A DNA stretch of 64,000 nt from positions 2,356,001 through 2,420,000 of the forward strand of contig JAHNUO010000002.1 in NCBI GenBank assembly GCA_019787685.1, written 5' to 3'. Positions 1 through 17,125 of this stretch are shown one piece after another. The translations under genes and the position numbers were made by a program. The notes beneath the pieces are model-generated. The model was given only the letters and a program-made list of their open reading frames with translations, was not told the DNA's origin and searched no databases. Positions within the stretch are counted from its first letter, which is position 1. Each line of letters opens with the position of its first letter. Origin of the DNA: Chiua virens (Eukaryota; Basidiomycota; Agaricomycetes; Boletales; Boletaceae).

Positions 1-191
1 GTCGGCGGTAGCACTGGCGTCTGTGGGTGCCGTCGTGCTTGCTTGGGCGACCGCGAGCCTGGCTGCCGATACCGAACTGGGGCCTGCAGAGTGGGAGTAC
101 GGAATGTCTGGGGGCGTAGGGGAGTCGTCGACGAACTTGCGCTTCTTGCCACCATGCGGGGACATGGGAAGTAGTGGGGGTGGTGGTTGGT
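1..191 (-). CDS. Possible C-terminal exon of the KDM5 gene, cut by the window edge
   Basis: On the minus strand a frame stays open from about 300 to the window edge and reads as a proline-rich tail with a nuclear-localisation-like cluster KKRKFVDD and SPTPPDIPYS. It has no known domain. A consensus donor GTACGT at 291 (in the KDM5 frame, phase 1) and an acceptor ending at 192 would remove 100 nt and join KDM5 to this frame, replacing the stop at 272. The join is inference. The frame could also be unused DNA or another gene overlapping the KDM5 end. Confidence 0.35.
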
Positions 192-271
192 CTGGTACTT
201 CCGAACGACGAGAGGCGGCAGTACTGTGCCACTGGTTCGACCAAGGTGGCGGCGGCGGAACATGATGGCCG

Positions 272-5898
<5,627 letters not shown>

Positions 5899-7235
5899 GA
5901 TATGGACGTGGTAGATATTGAAGAAGAAGATGTCGAGTGGATGTTGACGCACCCTGGCGTGGATGGGTGGGAGCGGGCATTGAAATTGGGCACCGAGTTA
6001 TCGTGTCGCACCCTGCAACTTCACCGTGGGAAATTAGTCTCACGTTCGCGGACTCGAATTCGACAATGCTTCCGCGTCTTGCCAGCGCCCCGCGCCATCC
6101 CGTTCCTGGTCATACCACCAACACGAGGTGAGACACGCCAAAACAACGACGATCGTGGCCCTAAAATACACCTATTTCGTGCAGCGACCTTTCCTGCTCA
6201 CTCTGCTTCTCCGTAAAAAAAAATCCGCTTTTCCCCCTGAGCGGTTACCGACCCTCCATCTGCTTTCCGAATACCTCGGAGAGCCTGGACCTTACTTCGA
6301 TAACGTGCTACCTCTTGGTCACCCGCGTGTCGCTACAGCTTGGTAAGTGGCCCAACCCACTCCATGGCGGATCCATGGTCATTACATAGCCGATACACGC
6401 ATGCACAGTATTAATCCCAAAAAATGCCAATGGTACACCCCTGGGTCTTCTATGGTCCATATTGGTCCTAAAGCGGCGCAACGGTCAAATTAACCTTCAT
6501 TCCCATATCCTGATGAAACAATAATTTACTCACCATATGTACATATTTCGCTGACGACAGACTTGGACCAATACAGCAGCGGTCACAACCGGTCTCAGAC
6601 GGCGGCGAACAATGCGCTGCGCCGACGCCATCATTGGGTCGCTCAGCGGTCACGACCGAACCGCCATGTGGGTTTATCTTTGTCCAGGCAACAATTTCGG
6701 CACCAGTGAGAGTTTCCAAGAAATAGTCTCTCACCAATATAGCTCCGATGTGAATCTTATTCCGGTTTAAGACCCGAGCGCTTCGATTGTAGTGCGACTC
6801 TGACACTCTGATCGTCACGGCTCGTGTCCTCTATTTTTCGGTCAACTGCAATCGTCACCCAGGTCACCAGGTTGTAGTATTGCATCATTGGTGAATGTTT
6901 CATTATGCGTTAGAGGTGGGTGCGATTTTACGTGTTTTCGTAATGGAGGGGTGGGCTATGCCTTATGCAAGATGACTGATCAAACCGGTACATGCAAACT
7001 CCGATTAGATCTGCCGGCTGTTCCGATCATTGATGCTGGTGTAGGTACGAGTGGTAGTCTCAGGCATGACTTTTGCCTGCTACGCCCAGCATGGACACTG
7101 ATTTGCCTCCTGGAATAAATGCCTAGGGCGAGTCAGGACTCAGACATGGATTTGTCACCAAGTAAAGAAGAAGAAAAAAAAAAGAGAAAAACTAACGTAA
7201 CGTGTCTAGAAAAGGAAATAATTTAATAAAATCAA
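5899..7235. other. Intergenic: KDM5 promoter and leader side; no gene seen
   Basis: No frame in this stretch resembles a known protein. The part next to 5898 holds the KDM5 leader and promoter. The longest frame (minus, 6818-6468, 116 codons) has no recognisable motif. The end near 7150-7230 is A-rich and follows the tRNA gene. Confidence 0.6.
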
Positions 7236-7316
7236 AGCCCCCGGTGGGACTCGAACCCACAACCTCCAGATAATCTATTTAGAAGTCTGACGTCATAGCC
7301 ATTAGACAACGAGGGC
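7236..7316 (-). tRNA. tRNA-Arg (anticodon UCU) with an 8-nt intron
   Basis: Read on the minus strand from 7316. The acceptor stem GCCCTCG pairs with CGGGGGC with one G-U pair. The D arm is GTC/GAC around TAATGGCTAT. The anticodon stem TCAGA pairs with TCTGG around loop CTTCTAA, giving anticodon UCU. The T arm is GTGGG-TTCGAGT-CCCAC. About eight nucleotides more than the loop needs follow position 37, the standard place for a eukaryotic tRNA intron. The discriminator base is U and a T-rich Pol III stop follows at about 7234-7225. It decodes AGA. Confidence 0.9.
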
Positions 7317-8300
7317 TTAGTGTCGAGATCTGCCCTGCATATCTTGACTATCAGGACGACTCTGACTCGCCACCCAAAAAATAACACTTGAGATTGCATT
7401 TCATTTTCTACTCGGCACTACTTGGTGGTAAGAAGTAACCAAAGTGCTATGATCGTGGGCCTTGTCGATCGACACGGTGCAGTGTGCACCTTCAAACGTT
7501 GGAGAACATGATTCGTCCACACTGACTTGAATCATGGCCAGCCTCAGTAAGAGTCACGGTGTGCATGTGAGGTATGTTCCGCTTTACCTGCCCAAGACCC
7601 AGGACTGAACCGACTCAGAGTGCTTGCTCTCAGAGGCTCTAGGTGCGGTCTAAAACAATTTCTAGTCGGCTACGTTGATCGACCTCAGGGTGATCACTGG
7701 CAGGTCTTCTGCTATGTGTGGCTTCCTACTCGTTCAAGTTGCTGCGCCACCTGTCTTTCCCCGTTATCGCACGTACGCTCACCTAAGTTGCACGGGCCCT
7801 TTACGGCACAAGATATGGATTTCGACGACACGTTTCCCTCCTTCCTCCCTATCTACGCGCTCAAGCCGAAATGTTGGTCAATTCGTCCGACTTCAACCGC
7901 CAAGCAACCTCAACATCCGCGGTCCCCGAGTTACCCGAAAGCCTTCACAAGCCTCAGTACCAACATCAGAATCCGAGATAGTCCCAAAAGCATCCACGTC
8001 CTCGGCTACAAAGTCCGGCTCCTCGAACTCAAGTGACGCATTGTTCATGTTCATCGACACACCAGGCATGACATGATCACCCACTGGCAGAGAACGCTGC
8101 CAACGCACTCGGAATAATTCGATTGAACAGTGCCCACCCCCTGCCCCGATCGCTTTACGGTGGCACCAAGCGGGCACAAGACCAAATAGCTTCCATGGAA
8201 TGCCAATAGATTCCAAGACTGAAACAAAGGAAGCAACAGCTGGACCATGTTCGCAACGCCCCTTTCCTCGGCCGAGAGGCTTTCCTTTTTCTTGGGCGAG
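7317..8300. other. Intergenic; no convincing gene
   Basis: Overlapping frames of 130-150 codons on both strands (plus 7620-8076, minus 8345-7893) have no family motif, no clear promoter of their own and no clean splice structure. The right part probably serves as upstream region of the small gene at 8541. Confidence 0.5.
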
Positions 8301-8305
8301 GACCT

Positions 8306-8312
8306 TATAAAA
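8306..8312 (+). promoter_or_regulatory. TATA box of the small Cys/Trp gene
   Basis: TATAAAA within CCTTATAAAAGCCCC, about 230 nt upstream of the ATG at 8541. A C/T-rich leader, typical of well-expressed fungal transcripts, fills the space. Transcription should start near 8335-8345. Confidence 0.5.
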
Positions 8313-8540
8313 GCCCCCTTGGTCGTCTCTCGTCTTCTTCATCAACTACCAATCACACGCCCACAGTTCCACCAGCGCCTCCGGCCAACCAACGTCATTC
8401 GCACCACCGCCCACCTCCTTTTTTCATTATATTATCCTTATATTTTTTTCTCCTCGTCTTCCTGACCGTCAGGCGCTCACCGTCATACCATACCATCTCA
8501 CCCCCTTCTCCAACCACTCTGTCGACAACAGCCCGAAAAT

Positions 8541-8794
8541 ATGGGTCTCAGAGCTCGGGCTGTACACCGCGTACGTATCCATTCCCTCTTTTGTCCACCC
8601 TTCGCCCCTAACGCACTCACGCACACGACCACTGCAACCTGAAACAGGCGCCTTACACCCGCTACCGCACGACCGCCTACCGATTCGACCTCGACTCCGA
8701 CTGGTCCTCGTGCTCGTCCGACACGTTCGAGGAGCCACCCGCCAATTGGTGGACGCAGTGGTGCTGCTTTTGCATCTGTCTCAAGGGCTGGTGA
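8541..8794 (+). CDS. Small spliced Cys/Trp-rich protein, 58 aa, unknown function
   Basis: Exon 1 is 8541-8570 (MGLRARAVHR). The intron 8571-8647 starts GTACGT, holds a CTAAC branch site and ends AACAG. Exon 2 is 8648-8794, stop TGA. The product has a basic Tyr/Arg N-terminal third, an acidic Ser-rich middle, and a C-terminal cluster NWWTQWCCFCICLKGW. No signal peptide is visible. The closely spaced Cys and Trp residues recall small membrane-associated or palmitoylated tail peptides, but I recognise no family. Support comes from the TATA box at 8306, the pyrimidine-rich leader and the textbook intron. It could be a short frame within a longer non-coding transcript. Confidence 0.5.
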
Positions 8795-9755
8795 TACTAT
8801 CCATGCATATCACGGTGTGCTGGCCGTCCCATCGCGATCGGTGGGGCTCGGAGCGGGCGTATAGCCGAGTCCGCGGACATGAAGGCGAGAGAAGGTGCGC
8901 TGGCGATGGCGTCTTCCCATCTTTTTCTCTTTTCATTTTTTGTTTCGTTTCTTCTTCGCTTTCTTCGCTCTTGCTGACAATGCATATCACATATCTTAGC
9001 TCGGATGATGGAGAAGCGGGCAGCTGACACGAGGCACCATGCGAAAGGCCAAGTCACAAAAAACGCGCATCCATGACGTGCTGCGGTCTGTAACACCAGT
9101 GTGTTTTCTCTTTCGTCGTTTTTCGATCTTAGGGTCTAGGTAGCCGAGTTGGCATCATGTTTTTTTTTTTCGCTATGCTCATCGTTTATGTCATCGTTTC
9201 AAGCAACAATGAATTTTTGTCATGTCTATCAATCGTCACACGACCACATAATGATTGCAGGCGACCGCAAGGTGGCGAGAGCGAATTTGAGAGATTTATG
9301 CTTGGATGCGCAAATCGGATATATAGCGAGTGCGTGTGACAAGTATACATTTTGCAGTGCAGGAAGCAATAGTGTGGATACACTGTGTCGCCCGGACACA
9401 CAAGGAAAGCCAAAATCAGACAGCAGGAGAGCCAACGAAAAGACAGCATTTCCCTCAACCGACCATCGGATCAGGATGTTCATAGACAAGAAAAAAAACC
9501 GGTATCATCTGTGGGAAGTAAAAAAGGAGTGTGAAAGACGACGGGCAAAGGGTGAAACAGAAACAGGCGAGGAGAGGAAAGGAGAAGATATATGCATCGA
9601 TTCTTGCGGTTGAAAAAGCAGACCCAAATAAATACAGCAAAAGAACTATCCATTTTCAGCGTCCTCTCATGTCCGAGTCAACTCGGTGGCTTACCTCGTA
9701 CGTCGTACACGAACCGGGCGCTGTCGACGACGACATGAATAATAGAAAAAAAAAA
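8795..9755. other. Intergenic between two convergent genes
   Basis: T-rich and A-rich tracts (about 8930-8990, 9160-9175, 9745-9756) suit two 3' ends meeting here. I see no coding frame with recognisable content. Confidence 0.5.
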
Positions 9756-12682
9756 TCACTTCTTGAGCGCGCGTAGCTGTGCCCTCAAATTCCCATTCTC
9801 GGTTTGCATCGAGTTCAGCTCGTCTAACAGCGCAATCCGCTGCGTGTGTTCCGACGTTCGCATCGCCTCTACCTCATCTTGGGCTTCGCGGAGTGCTTTC
9901 TGGCATTCCTCGAGTTGCTTGCGGGCCATCTCGGGCGCGGAGGCAGCCTCTTGCGCGAGGGTGAGCGTTTTGGCACTCAGCACGTTGTTGGCCTCGGTGA
10001 GCTGGCGGCATGTCTCTGCTTGGTCGGCAACGTGCATTTCAACGTCCCGTTTGGCCGCTACCGCACGGTCTACTGCAGATTGCAGATCCTGTATCTCATT
10101 CATCCTGCGTCGCATGATGTCAGTCAACATGATCATTAATGCATTGTAAAAAAGCAGAAGCGACATGTTGTGGAAGTCGGGGAAATTTCGGAGCATGTGG
10201 ATTCGATCATGGATAGGGGAAAGCAGAAACACGCACAATGCAACCTGTTTCTTTTGTAGTGCAAAGTTTTGTTCGTCGAGCGCAACGACCTGTTTTTGAT
10301 ACGTCTCCAGCACAGCGTTGCTGTCCTCTGCGAGCTTTTGCACACGCTCAGCGTTCTTCTTGAGTAGGTCGTGTGCTTGTGCAAATCGAATCAGGCGTTC
10401 GATCAATGCGCGGTCGTCGATCACCAAGGACTGAACCCGCGCAACGAAGGCGTCGAGAGAAAAGGGGCCACCGACGGCGGTTTTCGACGACTTGGGGTCA
10501 TAGAGTGCCTTGAGAGAACGAATGTCCATGTCCGACAGGGAGGGAAGGCCTGATTTGGGATGAGGACCGCCTGTGCTGGACGCTGTGGAAGCCAATCGGA
10601 GATGGCGCGGGGTGCTAAGGGTTGCCGAGCGCAGTTCAGGGGCAGGCAGAAGGGCCCAGACGGGCTGTAGGAGTGCAACAACGTCGGCGACTTCGCATTT
10701 GTATTCGATTGGTGGACCGTTGTAGATAGACGGCGCGGTTAGTTCCTATAAATGGGTGTTCAGCGCCAGGTCAGCGTGTGTAGATCGAAAGAGGCACCTT
10801 CACCCGGGTGCCCAGGGCGAGGGCTTCCCGCTTTGCGTCGTCTCTTTCGCGTCGTGATGCCTCGAGTTCTTCCTGCAGCTGAGAAACTATTTGCTCCCGG
10901 AAATCACCGTGTTCTTTCACGATCGTAGTGACGTTCTCTAGGTGGGCTCCAATTGATGCTAGCAGGGCTTGCAGCGATGGATCCCCAGATGAATGATCGA
11001 CATCGTGGTGCTGCATCAGCATATGAAGAGTCTCGATTGCAGCGTCCAATTCAGCTCGCACTTCGCCACCTCCTCTGAGCTGATCTAACTCATCCCCCAT
11101 CACAGTCCTCTCCGCCTGCCAATTTGCACGTGCCTCCTCATACTCCACTTGCAGAGCCGAAAGCGATTCGCTGTTTTGCTGCACCTCCCTCTCTGCCTTC
11201 TCCTGGATCGAGGTCAGCCTCCTCTCCATTTCCGTTGCCTCCCCGCTCTTCTCCTCCAGCACCTCCAATCGTTTTTCTAGCCTCTCCACTTCTCGCTCCC
11301 GCGCGACCAGCTTCTGCCTGTCCGCTTCCCATTCTTCGCGTTCTTTTGTCAGTTCGTCGCAACGGGCTTGGATTTCCTCGAAGCGGGGTAGCTCCTTTTC
11401 GAGTGCAGCGACGGTCTCTTCTGCGTTTTGAAGCTCCATACACATCGTCGTTTCTATCTGCTCCTTCTCCAAACGAAGATGGGACAGTTCACGCGCCAGC
11501 TTCGCGTTTTTCTTGTTGGTTGCATTGAGAGACTCGGTAGCAGCCCGCAAGTTCGCCTCGAGGGTGGCAATATCAGAAGGTGCCTTGGGTACTTGTGCAT
11601 TCGTATGGCCAGCGAACAAATGGGCGCCGTCGAACTTGGATGGCGTAGAGGGAACACTAGCAACCGAACTAATGGTAGAATTTCGGTTCGGCGTGATGGC
11701 TCTTGAAGTGTCCAGTTCAGAGATGCTGCTCAGGGCGGGATGTATCTTCTTTTCCATGTTGTGCATGGAGTACCCCAGCACACCAGCCCTGTGTTCGAGC
11801 AGCTTTCGACGTACTTCGCCCGTCCGTTCCGATACTCGCCACAATTCTTTTTGCACCATCTCGACCTTACGTTCAGCCGCCTCCAGTTGCTCTTCTGTCT
11901 GTTTCGAAACCTTTTTATGCGCTGCGTTTACCCTGGACAACGATAATGCGGCGTCGCGAATCTTGGTTTCGAGCGCCATCTTTTTCTGCATCGCCGTCAG
12001 CCGAATCTTGAGAACGTGAAATTCCTGGAGAGGGTATGTCAGGACGAGCGGGAGACGACAAGGCTGTTCGCACCTTTTTCAGCTCTTCGACTTCTTCCGC
12101 GCTGAGTATTTCGCACTCCCGACTGTCGACGACGGCTTCGCTCGTGAGTAAGCTCATGAGAAGCTCGTCCCGGATATTAACCAGTTCAGAGCTTCCTTTC
12201 CATCCCAAGCTTCCCTCTTCTGACGACGTGGGTTGCTCCAAACTTGGTGGGGGTATACGAGACAATGAAGGGCTTGGAGAGCCGAGGAGCTTCGCTGTGC
12301 CATTTCGGACGACTTTGCGGGTCGGTGAGGCGACGTTGAGGGACGCGATACTGCCTGTGGGCGAACGTGTCGATGCAGGTGTCGATGCCGACGTTGAAGA
12401 TCGGACGAGGGCACTTGCAGGTGTTTGTTCGCTTGCCGGTTGTGATGGTTTGCTCCGATCCTTGCGAATGACGAGACCTGGGGTGCCACCAGTGGACTTG
12501 GCATCCGCGGGTGTCGTCGGCGGGGAACTCTGAGGTGGCCAGGAGGGTTTTGAGGACGCAGGTGGGGGCGGTGGAGGAGTGTCAGGAGTAGGTGGAGATT
12601 GGGATGCAAAAACAGGTTGCAGGGGAGGTACTGATGGGGTTGGTTGTGAGCCTCCGCCTAGAAATCTTCGTACACCGTTCAT
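9756..12682 (-). CDS. Uds1-domain (up-regulated during septation) coiled-coil protein
   Basis: Four exons from the ATG at 12682: 12682-12074, 12024-10798, 10745-10245 and 10104-9756. Introns are 49, 52 and 140 nt, all GT-AG. The first 160 residues are Pro/Ser-rich and disordered. A Uds1-type domain follows across the first intron (ELLMSLLTSEAVVDSRECE, then the start of exon 2). Long heptad coiled coils fill most of the rest, ending LRAQLRALKK. In fission yeast, Uds1 was found as a gene induced at septation; the molecular role of the family is poorly known, so a structural role at septum or cortex is inference. The start lies 187 bp from the MDM34 start on the other strand. Confidence 0.85.
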
Positions 12683-12869
12683 AAGAAGATGGTCGACGTT
12701 GAGAGTAGCATTAAAATGGTGTCGTTGTTAGTGACGACGGTGATGAGACTCAAACTGTGTTTGATAGTCCAAGTGTTCCGGATCAAGTTACCTGCAACAC
12801 GATGCTCATGGCCGAACATTGACCTCATCGTACCGCATTGCATTGCATGTCATCCACGTCAAGTCGGCC
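12683..12869. promoter_or_regulatory. Shared divergent promoter of the Uds1-domain gene and MDM34
   Basis: Only 187 bp separate the two start codons, so both genes must share control sequence here. No clear TATA box is visible. Confidence 0.5.
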
Positions 12870-14882
12870 ATGTCGTTCACCTTTCAATGGCCCCGCTTTT
12901 CCGACCAATTTCACACCGATGCGATCCAGATGCTCAACAATGCACTCAACAAGGGAAACAAACCACCCGTCATTGCAGACAAGATCGAAGTCGTCGAGCT
13001 CGAGATGGGCACACAGGCGCGAGCCTCTCTTTCGTATTCATTACCAGAATCTCATCGTAATTCGTTTAGCCGCCCGAGCTAGAAATCCGGGATATTGGTG
13101 ATCTCACCATGGATCAATTTCGAGGCATATTTCGTCTCACATACGCTGGGGACGCTTACCTCGTTCTCAAAACCAAAGTACAGGTATGCGCCCTGTCTTA
13201 TGTACGTCGAGACCTGCAATGACATTGCGCGCCAAGGCAAATCCCCTGAACCATAAGCAACCGGATATCCACCTCATGACCGGTTCTAGGGGAATGCTGG
13301 CAGCCAAAGAACCTCTCGTCGTACCCATGCTTCTTCGTCTCTCTCACTTCAAGCTCAACTCATACGTCGTCCTCGTCGTCTCCAAACAAAAGGGCATTAC
13401 CCTTGTATTCAAAACGGACCCTCTCCAAAACGTCGATATCAACAGCACCTTCGACTCGATAGCCGTCATTCAAAATTTTATTAAACAGGAAATCGAAGGG
13501 TCAACTCCGTCAAATGTTCAGGGAGGATCTGCCAACTATCATCCATCGCCTGAGCCAGCAGTGGGTCAAGGCGAAGGTGGAAGCACCGTATCTCGACAAA
13601 CGACCACCGCCGGTGGTGCGTGCGCCATTTGGCACGAGGCAGGTTCGGTCGGTCTCTGGGGCTTCTGTCGCAGGTTCCGCTCGCAGGTCGACGAAGAGTG
13701 CTCGATTTATCCCATCTACTGTGACCTGCTCAGTCTCCACCCCCAACAGAATCCACTAGTTCGTTTCCCGAACTCGAAAACTTCGACCCAACGTACGGAC
13801 TTCGGCCAGAGGGACTTCCACCAAAGAGCGCTTTCTCGAACTTTGGCCGGCTATTCAAGCAGAATAGGGGGCTCGCAGATCTCGCGGAGGAGCAGTCGGA
13901 TGTCGACGAGACGGAAGGTGTCGCGGAAGAGGAAGACAGAAGAACCTACTCAGTGGTGGACTCAGTGACAGACTGGGAAGAAACTTCAACCGACTATTCG
14001 CCACCCCCAAGCGTGATGCCAGACGATTCTGTCACCATGTACATGACCCCCACACGGATACCTCTCGCTTATCGCCCCACGTCCAGCTACAATCCTTACT
14101 TCCCCCCTTTCCCCCAAGCCGCATATCATTCACCAGACAGTCTCGAGACACGATCTTCGCTATCCACTAGCAGCGGCTTCGCTCGTTCGGTCGAAACACC
14201 TCCTAGCGATCCTCCCCACTCCACTCATAGTCACGAATCCATCCACAAACTACCCCCGCAGTCCCTCCGTCGCCTCTCCATGTCCTCTTCTGCTACGGCC
14301 AACCTCGACCCATTCCACTCTGGCTCCCCTCCACCGCATTACACTCTGTCCGAAACAGATCCCAAGATCATCCTCCGCCCCGCCTTGAACAGCACATTGC
14401 ACCAGTTATCCACGCTCAGTAGTTCAAATCACACATTGTCCCCATACACCCGCTCGCTCGAGCACTTTGCCGTGCGAAGTGGACCGCCACGCGCACTCAA
14501 CGCGTCAGGCGTTCGCCCGCCCCCGGAACGTCGCCCCGTGAAAGCGAAACGCAAACGCACGTATCGTATCAGTGGCAAGTCGCAGTCACACCCCGAACAG
14601 GCGCCCACGCCAGATTCGGAAGACGCCAAAGAGCGTCCACCAGCGCGTACGTCTACGTCCTCGCCGATCCCACCCTCCGAGTTCGACGCGTCCGAGATGG
14701 AGCGTTATTTTCGGGTGGGCGATGACGATCCGGATGGCGTTGTCGTGATTGAGGGGCCGAGTGGACAGTACGGACGACGACAGCAACTGTACACGTTCGA
14801 CACGCCGCTGCCGCCGGGTTCGTTTCCTCGGTATCCTAATTCACGAGACGCGTACGAGCCGCTGCGGAAACGACGTCCGTAG
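12870..14882 (+). CDS. MDM34: MDM34, ERMES complex SMP-domain protein (frame broken by one base)
   Basis: The start [14 protein letters not shown], then [43 protein letters not shown] and TKVQANPLN, is the conserved SMP lipid-transfer domain of Mdm34. The protein tethers ER to mitochondria in the ERMES complex with Mmm1, Mdm10 and Mdm12. Exon 1 is 12870-13016, exon 2 is 13070-13183, and exon 3 starts at 13237. Intron 1 appears to use a GC donor. After EIEG at about 13498 the frame shifts by one base; the conserved continuation [20 protein letters not shown] sits in the next frame, so the run GGG has one G too many. A further frame change near 13674-13749 is explained by a 76-nt intron. The C-terminal half is disordered and Ser/Pro-rich and ends at TAG 14880-14882. 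The break is an assembly error or true inactivation. Confidence 0.88.
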
Positions 14883-16220
14883 TCCATCCCTTCCGTCCTT
14901 TCTCCCCGTTTTTCTTGCCACATTTTCGTACTCCATCCTCTTCTCCATCTACTTCCGCTTGTGGAGATAGATTGGGAAATGTTGTGAACTGGGGCTAAGA
15001 GTCATTTTTAAGCAGCTTTACTTTTGGCATGCAAGTTGTAGATATCCCCCTCGCATACACGTTTACTAGTATGTTGTTAGTGGATTTATTATGTATCGAA
15101 TACATCTCTATTCATCTGATACCGCGATACCGGGACAATATTTGTAGCTCCACAGAGACGGCCAATTCAGGACAACGTAGTCCCAGTATAAATTGTACCA
15201 AAATAGTAAAACGTGGAGGAATATGCCAGTATTTCATCTGCCAGTGGAAGGCGGCAGATAGGAGCGTAGAGAATACTTTGCGAAAAGGGTGTGGGATTAC
15301 ACAATAGCTGAGCAAGTTCTTCAATGATCAGGCCAAGAAACATCAGTCGTCATCTTGTGCGGTGGGGCCAAGGGCAGATCATAATACTACTCCTGAAACG
15401 AAGAAGCAGCTAAGTTAGTGTTGTATTGTGACAATTGTTTGACAACTTACGCATATGATTCAGCTACGTAGGATGACTGCCAGCATGCGGCACACTCGAG
15501 GCCGTTTTACTTTGTCCGATAAAGGTAGAACTCGAGACTGATAGTGTGTTGCGGACCCAGTCAAGAAGGGCTTGCACGCCGCGGCAGTACTCGGCAGTAT
15601 TATTACATAATCAATGGATTACTCTAATCATTGAACAGACCATATGACAGTGTCACGGTCACGTCCACGTTTCCCTACTAGTACTTGAAATACCGTTGAC
15701 ATGGCATTCGGGTTTGTGTTGGATATACTATCACTGCACCAGTGTTGCAAACAATTTCAATGTAAAATCTATAGTTCGTGAGATTGAGTAGATTGAGACT
15801 AAAAAAGTATACAGAGACGTGGGGAAATCCCTTGCCTTGAGCCCACGAGAAGAATTGTGAGGGTCCATCAAAAGCTTCGTGTGCCAGAGAGATGCCGGTG
15901 TAAAAAGTACAACTTGACACAGAGATCTAAAAACTAAAGGGAGAACGGCGCGGGAAAGTAGTCTGACCATACCTATCCGACGCTTTTTTCGCGTATTTCG
16001 CTTATTTCGCTTCTGTACTTACCCGTCGCTTATTTCGTTTATCAATACAAAGCTGCCTTTTTTGCTCAACGAAAACCATGTGGCTCGCCAAGCGGCATTC
16101 GAACTCGAGCTCAAATCCTTCGTCCGTTCAGTAGGCCGATGCAGCACAGCCACCTGCATGCGCACACCCTCCCTTTTGGGCTGTTTCTGCTCACTCAACT
16201 TCATTGTAGACTCATCCCCT
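14883..16220. other. Gene-free stretch after MDM34
   Basis: The first 100 bases are probably the MDM34 3' UTR. No coding frame is recognisable. At 15970-16040 a GC-and-T-rich segment (CCGACGC, repeated TATTTCGC) resembles part of the head sequence of the composite repeats at 17126 and 19033, so it may be a relic of the same family. Confidence 0.45.
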
Positions 16221-17075
16221 GTTAGAGTTCTGCACGGGTGAACCCACGGGTGTCGTGGCACCAACCCGTACCCAACCTGTCACAACCCGTACCGTAACCC
16301 ATGGGTTCTATATCCTGCGGGTGCCCCTGACGGGTATGATGGGTAACTGGTGGAACTATGGAATACAAAGGTGAGAATGATTTGCAGCCCCAAAGCCATG
16401 CAAACCTCATCAGATATGATGAGGCTTGATGGCTTTGAAGCTACGAATCAAACGGCCGCAATGGTGACGAGATATGGGATGAAGATGGTCCAAGGGGATA
16501 GGTGGAGGAGGAGGCGAAGTTGAGAGGTGTCAAGGCAGAAGCGCAGCCCCAAAGCCATTTGAAATGGATCAAATGTGATCCATTTCAATGGCTTTGAAGC
16601 CACAAATCGAGCAGCAGCGATGGCGACAAGATACGGGGTAAAAACGGTCCAAGGGGGTAGGAGGAGGAGGAGGCAAGCTCGGGAAGTGTTGAGGCAGAAG
16701 CGCAGCCCCAAAGCCATGCGAAATGGATCAAATATGATCCATTTTGATGGCTTTGAAGCCACGAATCGAACGGCTGCAATGGTGGTGAGATATGGGGGGG
16801 AAATGGTCCAAATGGGTGAGAGAAGGAGGAGGCGAGCTCGGGAAGTGTTGAGGCAAAAGCGCAGCTCCAAAGCCATTGAAATGGATCAAATGTGATCCAT
16901 TTCAATAGCTTTGAAGCCACAAATCAAATGGCGGCCATGGTGATGAGATATGAGGTTAGGTGTGCAGGTATTGGTCACGATGGGTGGCGGGTCCACGGGT
17001 CCATATATGGCAACCACCCATGGACACCCATACCCGTAACCTGTCACGGGTGATCCATACCCGTGCAGTTCTCTA
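16221..17075. mobile_element. Small non-autonomous TIR element (MITE-like), about 855 bp
   Basis: The left end GTTAGAGTTCTGCACGGGT and the reverse complement of the right end, GTTAGAGAACTGCACGGGT, match over 19 bases with two mismatches. Both ends are packed with ACCCGT/ACGGGT motifs (16232-16350 and 16975-17070), as expected of subterminal transposase-binding repeats. The inside has no transposase, only a tandem hairpin repeat. I could not find a convincing target-site duplication, so the superfamily is open. Confidence 0.6.
16391..16920. repeat. Tandem repeat of about 159 bp, four units, each with a hairpin
   Basis: Units begin near 16391, 16550, 16709 and 16869. Each starts with CAAAGCCAT, runs into a near-perfect inverted repeat of about 48 bases (best at 16550-16597, arms about 21 nt around AATG) ending ATGGCTTTG, and then a purine-rich stretch with GGAGGAGG. 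Open frames across this region reflect the repeat, not genes. Confidence 0.8.
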
Positions 17076-17125
17076 ACTACAGATTGAAAAAAACAATATT
17101 TTATAAAAGGTGTTGAACCACCTTG

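Noticed and set aside
7620..8345. Frames on both strands (plus 7620-8076, minus 8345-7893)
   Set aside because: No motif, no splice structure and competing strands; likely chance in GC-balanced DNA.
9763..12533. Long plus-strand frames opposite the Uds1-domain gene
   Set aside because: Shadows of a coiled-coil gene with biased codons; the minus strand has the domain and clean introns.
13498..13523. A 22-nt GT-AG intron to explain the MDM34 jump
   Set aside because: Too short to splice and it would remove the conserved QLRQMF block.
16081..16130. tRNA-like TTCGAACTCGAGCTCAAATCC
   Set aside because: No acceptor or anticodon arm can be folded around it.
16448..16920. Frames of 106-142 codons on both strands across the hairpin repeats
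   Set aside because: Repeat artefacts; both strands are open at once and the text repeats with the unit.
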